Position numbers and translations under genes: made by a program. DNA of 64,000 bases, taken from contig JAAYEI010000060.1 of the NCBI GenBank assembly GCA_012728815.1, forward strand, positions 27,206 through 91,205, in the 5' to 3' direction. Positions 27,063 to 35,024 of this stretch are shown in pieces. The notes below the pieces were generated by a model. It was not told where the DNA came from. It searched no databases and was given only the letters and a program-made list of their open reading frames with translations. Position 1 is the stretch's first letter. Every line of letters begins with the position of its first letter. Origin of the DNA: Clostridiales bacterium. GTDB lineage: Bacteria; Bacillota; Clostridia; Christensenellales; Aristaeellaceae.

Positions 27063-27854
27063 TCAGTCCTCAAGCCACTTTAAGAAGCGCTGCCAGCGGG
27101 TCAGCTTCTCGGGTAGATAGTCCTCAATGGGGTTGTTCAGCCCCAGCAGGCGCTGCACGATGTCCAAAAAGTTGGTATCCATCCCCTCATCCCCGGTCTG
27201 GGCCGCGCTGTGGCCAGCGTGCTGGGCATCCAGCACCAGGGGGCTTTCTTCCACGACGCCCAGCAATGGCAGGTCCACCGTGGCGGCCAGCTGGTTGGGC
27301 TGGGCCAGTTCACCTGCCAGCACCCGCCCCGGCGTGTAGCGGTTGAACAACAGCCCAGGCCGGATCCCCTGGTTGTAAAGGTCCTGCGCGATTTTTTCCA
27401 CACTGCGAAGGGAGACCGCGTCAGGCGTCGCCACCAGCAGCACCTCATCCGCCAGGCCCACGAAGTTGCGCATCCCGCGCCCCAGGCCAGCCGGGCCGTC
27501 CACCAGCACCAGGTCAAAGCGCTTGTGCAGGGTGTTGAGAATTTTTTGCAGGTCAAGGCGCTTGAACTCCTTGGGGCGGGCCTGCTGACCGCCCACCAGC
27601 AGGCTCAGGGTGGGGAACTCCGGGTGTTTGATCAGCGCCTGGTCCAGGCTGCAGCGGCGCTGGGTCAAATCAGCCATGTCGTAGAGGATCCTGTCCTGCA
27701 GACCCAGCAACAAGTCCAGGCTGCGCAGGCCGATGTCCGCGTCCACCAGGGCCACGCGCATGCCCGCCCGGGCGGCGGCCACGCCAATGGCGGCGGCCAG
27801 GGTGGATTTGCCCACCCCGCCCTTGCCGGAGATGAACAGATATGACTTGCCCAT
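27063..27854 (-). CDS. minD: septum site-determining ATPase MinD
   Basis: The 263-residue ParA/MinD ATPase has the deviant Walker A SGKGGVGKST at residues 9-18. LVDADIGLRSLDLLLGLQDR is characteristic of MinD, and LVLVDGPAGLGRGMRNF is the Walker B region. The C-terminal RWQRFLKWLED can form the amphipathic membrane-targeting helix. MinD normally recruits MinC to block polar FtsZ rings. Neither minC nor minE accompanies it here; it sits between PBP2 and rodA, 15 nt after the former. Confidence 0.85.
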   Translation of the reverse strand: MGKSYLFISGKGGVGKSTLAAAIGVAAARAGMRVALVDADIGLRSLDLLLGLQDRILYDMADLTQRRCSLDQALIKHPEFPTLSLLVGGQQARPKEFKRLDLQKILNTLHKRFDLVLVDGPAGLGRGMRNFVGLADEVLLVATPDAVSLRSVEKIAQDLYNQGIRPGLLFNRYTPGRVLAGELAQPNQLAATVDLPLLGVVEESPLVLDAQHAGHSAAQTGDEGMDTNFLDIVQRLLGLNNPIEDYLPEKLTRWQRFLKWLED

Positions 27855-27869
27855 GCCGTTCCTTTCCGC

Positions 27870-30383
27870 CTAGGGCATCAGCTGGTTGCCGGGCACCACG
27901 GGCACCTCGCCGGTGGACTTGTTCTTGTCCTCAAACCACCAGCCGATAAAGTCCCGCGCCGCGCGGGTGGCCTCGGCACCCGCCTTGCCGTTGGGGATGA
28001 GCACCACCACCGCGATTTCCGCCGGCGTGGTAAAGGGGGCCAGCGCAACAAACCAGCCGTTGTTCTCCAGGTCCAGCTTGATGCCGCCGATGGTCACCTG
28101 GGAGGTTCCGGTCTTGGCCCACAGCTCATCCTGGTACGGCCAGCCGTCAAAGTAGCGCCGGGCCGTGCCCGCCTCGTCCACCACGCCCTTCATGCCTTCC
28201 TTGATGTAGGGCATGTAGGGCTCGGAGCCATCCAGGGTGCCGAAGATGCTGGGCTGGTACTGGTTGAGGATTTCCCCCTCGGGAGAGATGATGGAATCCA
28301 CGATGGAAAGGTTGTACACCGTGCCGCCGTTGCCGATGGCCGCCACATAGCGCGACACAGCCGCCGGGGTGAGGGTGGTGATGGACTGACCGATGGCCAT
28401 CTGCACCTCCATGCTGCCGCCCCACTTGATGTCGTTGAGGGCATACCAGATCTCCCCGATGACCGCCTGCAGCCAGACCATGTCTCGGGTCATGTTGAGC
28501 TCCGCCATCAGGATGGGACGCATGGCGTTGGGCCAGTCCTGCTGCGATGTGACCAGGGCCATGTCCATCAGCTGCTTGATGCAGGCATCCAGGCGCTGGT
28601 CATCATAGGTGATGCCATAGCTGGCGCCCACGTTCTTCAGGTGCTGCTTGATCTTGGCCGCCACCAGGAGCGGCAGGTTGGTCTCCTGGCGGTTGATGGG
28701 CGAGGTGGGGTCATACACCGAGGTCTGGTTACCCACCACGCTGCGCGCTTCACCAGGCAGCTGGATGCCTGTCAGGGTGGTCAAGCCCATCTTGGCCGCG
28801 TACTGGTAAAGCAGGTTGCTGCCGGTCTTGCCATAGAGGTAGCCAGCCAAAGTATAGAAGAAAAAGTTGCAGGATTTGGACAGCCCACTCACGATGTTCA
28901 GGTTGGCGTGCTGCTTGCGGTAACCCTTGGCAATCCAGCAAACAGGGGCATCGGCTTCCACAGTGGTGTATTCCATGTAGGGGCCGGTGTCGGTGATTTC
29001 ATCGGTGACGCTCAGCCGGCCGTTGGTGAGGGCCGCCAGGCCAGTGACCATCTTGAAGATGGAGCCCGGCTCCGCGCGGGACTGGATGGCAAAGTTCCAC
29101 AGCGGCCTGCGGTCATCGGTCAGGATGTCGGTGACCTCCTTGCCGCCGGCCACCATGGCGTTGAGGTCGTATGTGGGATGCTGGGCCATGGCCAGTACCC
29201 GCCCGGTGTTCACGTCCACCACCATCATGGTGCCGGTGTCAGCCAGCTGCAGGGGGTACTCGTTGAAGTCGCGCTCCTCCAGCTTGGCCTTGTTGGTCTC
29301 CCGCCAGCGGTCGCGGAACATCTCCCGCTCCTGCACGCCGCGGGTGTAGTCCACGTTGGCGGCGATGGCGCGCTCAGCCTCCCGCTGGTAGGACTCAATG
29401 AGGGTCAGCTTCACATTGTTGCCGTCGGTGGGCTGGGTGTAGCTGATCTGGCGGGTGAGGCGGCCCTGGTTGTCCCGCTCCATCACCCGGCTGCCGGTGC
29501 GGCTGGCGATGTTGGCGGTGAGCCAGTTCTCCATGGAGCGCTCAATCCCGTCCTTGCCGATGATGTCGTTGAGGGCGTAGCCCATGGGGCGCAGCTCGGT
29601 CTGGTAGTTGTCCACCTCAGCGATGGGGCCCACATAGCCGATGACCTGGGAGGCCAGGGTGCTGCGCGGGTAAACGCGCTTCTCCCCCACCTCAATGCCG
29701 ATGCCCGGCAGGGACATGCTCAGCGCTGAAATCTCCTGCACCGCCTCAAAGGGGATGTTGTTGGCGATGACAATGGGCTGGGCGTTGTAGATGTTCATGC
29801 GCATCTGGGAATAGGCAGCCATCACCTCCAGGGTGGCCTGCTCATCCAGCTCCGGGTCAATCTGGTAGAGGTTGCGCAGGAATTCGTAGCAGGACTCGGC
29901 AGTGGGGTAGCGCGCCTGGGTGAGGTAGTGGTTGCCGCGCCACTGGCTCTCGCGGATGTCCCAGGCCTTTTCGGAAATGCCCTGGCCAAAGTCAAACTCC
30001 CACAGGGTGGTTTCTTCATTGCGGCGTATGACAAAATCACGCTTGAGCGCGCCACCGTAGGACTCCACAATCTCCTTGGTTTTCAGCAGCGCCGGGGTGA
30101 TGTTTTTGTAGTGCTCGGTGCGCAGCTGGGAGTTGGTGAGCATGAAGGTGACGTTATAGATGTCCTCGCTCATGGCCAGCACCACGCTCTCCGCGTCGGT
30201 AATCATGCCGCGCTTGCCGGTGATGCGGATGGTTTTGAAGCTGCCGGTGGAAGCGGTGCTCTGGTACTGGTCGGCATTGACCACCTGCAGGCTGTGCAGG
30301 CGGAACACCAGGCTGCCAAAGAGCAGCACCACGGCGATGGCGAAGATGATATAGCGCTTGATGGTGGATTTCTCAATCCGCAT
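27870..30383 (-). CDS. mrdA: class B penicillin-binding protein 2 (elongasome transpeptidase)
   Basis: The 837-residue protein has a short cytoplasmic tail, one membrane helix (about 11-31), a pedestal domain and a transpeptidase domain with SIFK at residue 441, SCN at 504 and KTGTS at 757, the three active-site motifs. It cross-links peptidoglycan with RodA. It is longer than most PBP2 proteins (about 600-700), mainly from insertions in the pedestal and between the SxxK and KTG motifs. The ATG of MRIEKST was chosen for GGGGAGG at 9-nt spacing; it overlaps the mreD end by 11 nt. Confidence 0.92.
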   Translation of the reverse strand: MRIEKSTIKRYIIFAIAVVLLFGSLVFRLHSLQVVNADQYQSTASTGSFKTIRITGKRGMITDAESVVLAMSEDIYNVTFMLTNSQLRTEHYKNITPALLKTKEIVESYGGALKRDFVIRRNEETTLWEFDFGQGISEKAWDIRESQWRGNHYLTQARYPTAESCYEFLRNLYQIDPELDEQATLEVMAAYSQMRMNIYNAQPIVIANNIPFEAVQEISALSMSLPGIGIEVGEKRVYPRSTLASQVIGYVGPIAEVDNYQTELRPMGYALNDIIGKDGIERSMENWLTANIASRTGSRVMERDNQGRLTRQISYTQPTDGNNVKLTLIESYQREAERAIAANVDYTRGVQEREMFRDRWRETNKAKLEERDFNEYPLQLADTGTMMVVDVNTGRVLAMAQHPTYDLNAMVAGGKEVTDILTDDRRPLWNFAIQSRAEPGSIFKMVTGLAALTNGRLSVTDEITDTGPYMEYTTVEADAPVCWIAKGYRKQHANLNIVSGLSKSCNFFFYTLAGYLYGKTGSNLLYQYAAKMGLTTLTGIQLPGEARSVVGNQTSVYDPTSPINRQETNLPLLVAAKIKQHLKNVGASYGITYDDQRLDACIKQLMDMALVTSQQDWPNAMRPILMAELNMTRDMVWLQAVIGEIWYALNDIKWGGSMEVQMAIGQSITTLTPAAVSRYVAAIGNGGTVYNLSIVDSIISPEGEILNQYQPSIFGTLDGSEPYMPYIKEGMKGVVDEAGTARRYFDGWPYQDELWAKTGTSQVTIGGIKLDLENNGWFVALAPFTTPAEIAVVVLIPNGKAGAEATRAARDFIGWWFEDKNKSTGEVPVVPGNQLMP

Positions 30384-31257
30384 AATCTTGTACCTCCCCT
30401 TCCGGGCGGTCAGGCCGCGGGCGGTCAGGCCGCGGGCTGTCGTCCGCGGGGCTGTCCGTGCCCTGGTCGGTCGGACCGGGTTTTCTGCGCAGGAACTGGA
30501 ACATCGGCTTGCGCGCGGGCGGTGCCTCATCCGGCACCAGGGCCAGGGTGCGCAGCAGCTCCCTGGGGGTGGCCAGCACCTCCTCGCCCTCCTGGCTGGC
30601 CAGCGGGCGCCGGCGGCGGTACAGGCCCAGGTAGGCGCGCACCGGGAACATGCTCAGGCTGCACAGGGCTGAATAGGCGGCCGCGTACACCACGCGCGCG
30701 ATGTGCTGCCAGGTGACGGCGATGCCGCTCAAAGCCACATAAATCAGCATCACGCCTTCAAACAGCGCAACCAGCATCAGGGTGTTGAGCAGGATGCGCA
30801 GGTGGGCGTTGAGGTCATGGGGTGAATCCCGCCGGATGCGCAGGCGGATTCGCCGCCTGACAAAGGAGGCCTGCCCCTGGGCCGCCGCCTCACTCTGGCG
30901 CTGGGCCTGGCGGATGCGTCGCATCTCGCGCTTGATGTCGGACATGTCCGCGAACACCTGGGCGCACAGCAGGGCCAGCACGGGATAGATCAGCAGATAA
31001 AACAGCGGGATGCTGTAGGACATGGCTTCCAGGATGATGCCGATGAGGGCACCGGAGATAAAGGCATAGAGCTTGCCGTAGCTGACGGTCATGATGGCGA
31101 TAATGACCATGAGCAGGTTGGGCATGATGCCCGCGATCTTCAGGTGGGGCATGACCGCGGTCTGCAGCAGGAAGTACAGCAGCACAAGCAGCAGCACCTT
31201 CAAAAACTTGATGGCTGCCCGGGCGACGCTGCCGCCTCTGCGCAGTACCGCTTGCAT
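30373..31257 (-). CDS. mreD: rod shape-determining protein MreD
   Basis: The 294-residue membrane protein has hydrophobic helices at about 17-40, 45-65, 67-85, 88-105, 155-180 and 185-210. MPNLLMVIIAIMTVSYGKLYAF resembles the MreD core. It links MreC to the elongasome. Relative to typical MreD (about 170 residues) it has an extra basic cytoplasmic loop (about 108-150) and a charged Pro/Arg-rich tail that includes a 15-bp tandem duplication. Assignment rests on topology and position between mreC and PBP2. Confidence 0.85.
   Translation of the reverse strand: MQAVLRRGGSVARAAIKFLKVLLLVLLYFLLQTAVMPHLKIAGIMPNLLMVIIAIMTVSYGKLYAFISGALIGIILEAMSYSIPLFYLLIYPVLALLCAQVFADMSDIKREMRRIRQAQRQSEAAAQGQASFVRRRIRLRIRRDSPHDLNAHLRILLNTLMLVALFEGVMLIYVALSGIAVTWQHIARVVYAAAYSALCSLSMFPVRAYLGLYRRRRPLASQEGEEVLATPRELLRTLALVPDEAPPARKPMFQFLRRKPGPTDQGTDSPADDSPRPDRPRPDRPEGEVQDYAD
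30403..30432 (-). repeat. 15-bp tandem duplication in the mreD 3' end
   Basis: The 15-bp unit cgggcggtcaggccg occurs twice in direct succession and encodes RPDRP twice in the mreD tail. It is in frame and does not disrupt the gene. Confidence 0.85.
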
Positions 31258-32513
31258 CAGGGATCCTCCTCCACCGTCATGTCCTCCGGCGAGAACGTGG
31301 GGCTGGGGCTGGGTGGGATGGGTTCAGGCGAAGGTTCCGGGGTGGGGGTGGTGTCCACAATGACCGGCGCGTTGTAGCTGATGCCCTCGTCCTGCGCTGT
31401 TTCTGACTCGACTTCCGGGGGTGGCGTCAAGGTTTCCGTGGGCGTGGGGCTGGGGCTGTCCGCCGCTTCCGGAGATTCATCCGGCCCCGGGGTGGCATCG
31501 GGGTCTGTGACCGGCTCTTCCTGGCCAATGAAGGTGGGCACCGGGCGGATGGAGGGCAGGGGCACAAAGGTGGGCTCCGGGGGGACGTGACGTTCCACCT
31601 GGCTGACCGTCTGCTGGTAGCGGTAGACAATCACATACTCCATGTGGTCAAAATTGGCGATGGGCTCCAGCACGATGAACTGCTTGGAGTCCTCCATCCC
31701 GCGCGTGCTCTCCCGCACCCGGCCGATGGGGATGCCCTTGGGCAGGCCGGTGTTCATGCCGGAGGTGACCACCATGTCCCCGGGCCGGGGCAGGGTGGTG
31801 TAGGAGAGGTAATACATGCGGCAGTTCTGGGTGCCGTCAATCGCCAGGGTGCCTGACACCGTGCCCGGGTCGCGGTTGGACTGGATGACCGCGGCCACCG
31901 CCACGTTGGTGTCGATGATGCCGCGCACCTTGGTGGTGGCGTCCAGCGTGTCAAAGGTGATGCCTACCAGGGCGCCGGGCACCACCACGGCCATGTTGTC
32001 GGTGACGCCGTTGTTGGCGCCCACGTTCAGGGTCAACACGAAGGAGTAGTTGCTGGTATCTCGCCCAATGATGTCGGCCTTGATGCCGTTGAGGCCCGGG
32101 TTGCGCCTGACCTCGTCATCCAGGTCGGCGTAGGCCAACACCTGCTGCTGGAGGGATTCTGCCAGCATGGCCTTGTCGGTCAGCTCGTCCACCTTTTCCT
32201 GCAGCAGGCGGTACTCATACTCGAAATTGCTGCGCAGCTTGAGGGTGCGCAGATAGTCCACCATAAAATCGGTGCCGGTGGCAAAGGTGCGCTGGATGGG
32301 GGTGACTACCCTGGCCACCAGCTCGCGCGGGGCCTTGAGGATGGGGGTGTCAAACAGCTGGGAGAGCACCATCACCACAATCACCAGCAGGAGCACTAGG
32401 GCGGTGAGCAAGCCCATCAGGCGGCTGAGGCCGCGCTGGCGCTCCGCCGCGGTTTGGGCCCCGGTTTTCTCCTTGCGGGGACGCTGCCTGGCAAGCTTTC
32501 GGTTCTTAGGCAT
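31257..32513 (-). CDS. mreC: rod shape-determining protein MreC
   Basis: The 418-residue protein has a basic cytoplasmic N-terminus, one membrane helix (LMGLLTALVLLLVIVVMVLS, about 33-52), a coiled coil (about 85-125) and the two-lobed MreC beta domain (about 125-300, with SGMNTGLPKGIPIGRV). The last 95 residues are a Pro/Ser/Thr/Glu-rich extension (SPSPTPTETLTPPPEVESE) not found in classical MreC. The ATG lies 8 nt inside mreB; AGGA precedes it. The stop overlaps the mreD start (TGATG). Confidence 0.92.
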   Translation of the reverse strand: MPKNRKLARQRPRKEKTGAQTAAERQRGLSRLMGLLTALVLLLVIVVMVLSQLFDTPILKAPRELVARVVTPIQRTFATGTDFMVDYLRTLKLRSNFEYEYRLLQEKVDELTDKAMLAESLQQQVLAYADLDDEVRRNPGLNGIKADIIGRDTSNYSFVLTLNVGANNGVTDNMAVVVPGALVGITFDTLDATTKVRGIIDTNVAVAAVIQSNRDPGTVSGTLAIDGTQNCRMYYLSYTTLPRPGDMVVTSGMNTGLPKGIPIGRVRESTRGMEDSKQFIVLEPIANFDHMEYVIVYRYQQTVSQVERHVPPEPTFVPLPSIRPVPTFIGQEEPVTDPDATPGPDESPEAADSPSPTPTETLTPPPEVESETAQDEGISYNAPVIVDTTPTPEPSPEPIPPSPSPTFSPEDMTVEEDP

Positions 32514-33546
32514 TGTCATCCTGCATGAAGGTGGACCGGGTGAGCTTGTTGAGCAGGTCGCTGTGCTCGGCCATGGTACCAACACCCGTGACCGCGGTGA
32601 GCATGGGGTCACGCGCCAGGGTGACGGGCAGGCTCAGCTCCGAGGCCAGGAAGCGGTCCAGGCCATACAGCTGCGCGCCGCCCCCCACCAGGTAGATGCC
32701 CTTGCGCAGGATGTCGCTGCACAGCTCCGGCGGGGTTTTGTCCAGGATCTCGCGGATGGTGTCCAGAATTTTCAGGCAGGGGCCGTGCAGGGCTTGGTAG
32801 AAGCGGCTGGAGGCAATTTCTGCCGTCTGGGGCAGGCCGGTGATCAGGTCGCGCCCGCGCACCACCACCTTGCGGTCCTCCGCGGAGGCCAGGGCGCTGC
32901 CCCAGTCAATCTTGATGTCCTCCGCCATCCGGTCGCCGATGAGCATGTTGTGGTCATGCTTGATAAAATCCACGATGACCGAATCCATGTGGATGCCCCC
33001 CTGGGGAATGGAGCGTGAGATCACGGTGCCGCCCAGGGATATCACCGCCACCTCGGTGGTGCCCCCGCCGATGTCTACCACCATGCTGCCCTCCGGGGCG
33101 AAAACCGGCAGGCCGGACCCAAAGGCGGAGGCAAAGGGCTTGTCAATCAGGTGGATGGCGTTCTTGCGCGCGCCGGCGGAGGCGGCCGCCTCGCGGATGA
33201 CGCGCTTCTCCACCGGGGAGATGCGGCTGGGCACGGTGATGTACATGCGGGGCTTGACCAGGTGGGATACGCCGATGGCCTTGCGGATGAAGTAGCGCAG
33301 CACGGCCTCGGTGAGGTCAAAATCCTTGACGGAACCTTCCTGCAGCGGCCGCACCGCCACATCGCCCGAGGAGGTGCGCCCCACCAGCGCCAGGGCATCC
33401 TGGCCGATGGCCTTGATGGTGCGCCGTTCATGGCCTGATACCACCAGCAGGGTTGGTTCATTGATCTGGATACCGCGCCGGCGCACATGCACCAGCGTGT
33501 TGGATGTCCCCAAATCAATGCCAATATCAGGCGCAATAATAGCCAT
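32506..33546 (-). CDS. mreB: actin-like shape protein MreB
   Basis: The 346-residue actin homologue has IGIDLGTSNTLVHVRRRGI (phosphate 1), VVDIGGGTTEVAVISLGG (phosphate 2) and YLVGGGAQLYGLDRFLA (adenosine motif). It organises lateral wall synthesis at the inner membrane face. It follows maf by 17 nt with only a weak GGGAA upstream. Confidence 0.97.
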   Translation of the reverse strand: MAIIAPDIGIDLGTSNTLVHVRRRGIQINEPTLLVVSGHERRTIKAIGQDALALVGRTSSGDVAVRPLQEGSVKDFDLTEAVLRYFIRKAIGVSHLVKPRMYITVPSRISPVEKRVIREAAASAGARKNAIHLIDKPFASAFGSGLPVFAPEGSMVVDIGGGTTEVAVISLGGTVISRSIPQGGIHMDSVIVDFIKHDHNMLIGDRMAEDIKIDWGSALASAEDRKVVVRGRDLITGLPQTAEIASSRFYQALHGPCLKILDTIREILDKTPPELCSDILRKGIYLVGGGAQLYGLDRFLASELSLPVTLARDPMLTAVTGVGTMAEHSDLLNKLTRSTFMQDDNA

Positions 33547-33563
33547 TCACACAGTTCCCGTTT

Positions 33564-34127
<564 letters not shown>

Positions 34128-34153
34128 AACTCCCTCCCCGGGTGGGTTCATAG

Positions 34154-34162
34154 AGTATAGCA
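34154..34162 (-). promoter_or_regulatory. extended minus 10 promoter of the maf-mre operon
   Basis: TGcTATACT on the minus strand lies about 27 nt before the maf start. No good minus 35 is found at 16-18 nt, but an A+T-rich block (34185-34220) lies upstream. Confidence 0.55.
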
Positions 34163-34190
34163 TAAATTGAAGCAGGATGTTCTTGGACTT

Positions 34191-34219
34191 TTAACATAAT
34201 TAACATGAACGTCATAATT
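34191..34219. repeat. short direct repeats in an A+T-rich block upstream of the maf promoter
   Basis: TTAACAT occurs twice, 9 bp apart (34191 and 34200), and CATAATT twice, 18 bp apart (34195 and 34213), in a block far richer in A+T than its surroundings. It may be an UP-element-like or regulator-binding region for the mre operon. Confidence 0.45.
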
Positions 34220-34226
34220 GCAGCCT

Positions 34227-35024
34227 TCAGACCGCGGGCAGTTCGGGCAGGCCAAAGAGGGTGTTGGCGTTGCACCAGGTGAGGCGGGCCAGCTCTGGAA
34301 GCTGCAGGTTGAACAGCTCCGCCAGCGCCCGCGCCACCTCCACCACCTTGGCCGGGTCGTTGCGCTTGCCCCGGTGGGGCACCGGCGCCAGGTAGGGGCT
34401 GTCCGTCTCAATGAGCAGGCGCTCCGGGCGCACCGCCAGGGCGGCCTGGCGCAGCTTGTCGGCGTTTTTGAAGGTGATGGGGCCGGCAAAGGAGATGTAG
34501 AAACCCATCTCCTGGTACAGCAGGGCGCTCTGGTCGCTGCCGGAATAGCAGTGCAGCACGCCACCGGGCAGCCTGCCCCGGCGCCCGCGCAGCAAATCCA
34601 GCATGGCGCCGTGGGCCTCGCGCACATGCAGCACCACGGGCAGCCTGGCTTCAAGCGCCAGGTCCAGCTGGGCGTTGAGCAGTTCCAGCTGGGTATCCCT
34701 GGGGGAAAAATCGTAGTGGAAGTCCAGGCCGATTTCCCCCAGCGCCACCACCTTGGGTTCTTTGAGCAGGCGCGCGATGGCCGCAAGGTCCCCCTCCCGC
34801 GCCCTGGCCGCCTCATGGGGGTGGATGCCGGCGGCGGTAAAGACGCCCTCATGCCGCCTGGCCAGGTCCAGGCCGTCGCGGGAGCTGGCCAGGTCACTGC
34901 CACAGGTCAATACGCGGGCAACGCCCTGGCCCGGCAGACTGGCAATCAGCTGGTCCCGATCCTCATCAAAGCGCGCGTCATCCAGGTGGCAGTGGGTGTC
35001 AAACAGCTGCAGCGGCTCGCTCAA
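34227..35024 (-). CDS. tatD: TatD-family metal-dependent hydrolase
   Basis: The 265-residue TIM-barrel amidohydrolase has FDTHCHLDDARFD at the N-terminus, ALGEIGLDFHYDF near 95, and LLIETDSPYLAPVPHRGKRN near 205, the TatD metal-site motifs. TatD proteins act as nucleases or deacylases; the in-cell substrate is uncertain. The start is a TTG overlapping the metG stop (TTGA), preceded by GGGGTGG at 7 nt. This gives the usual family length, whereas longer starts would add unrelated residues. Confidence 0.92.
   Translation of the reverse strand: MSEPLQLFDTHCHLDDARFDEDRDQLIASLPGQGVARVLTCGSDLASSRDGLDLARRHEGVFTAAGIHPHEAARAREGDLAAIARLLKEPKVVALGEIGLDFHYDFSPRDTQLELLNAQLDLALEARLPVVLHVREAHGAMLDLLRGRRGRLPGGVLHCYSGSDQSALLYQEMGFYISFAGPITFKNADKLRQAALAVRPERLLIETDSPYLAPVPHRGKRNDPAKVVEVARALAELFNLQLPELARLTWCNANTLFGLPELPAV

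Noticed and set aside
30403..30432. Start of a CRISPR-like or minisatellite array
   Set aside because: There are only two 15-bp units with no spacers, in frame within mreD.
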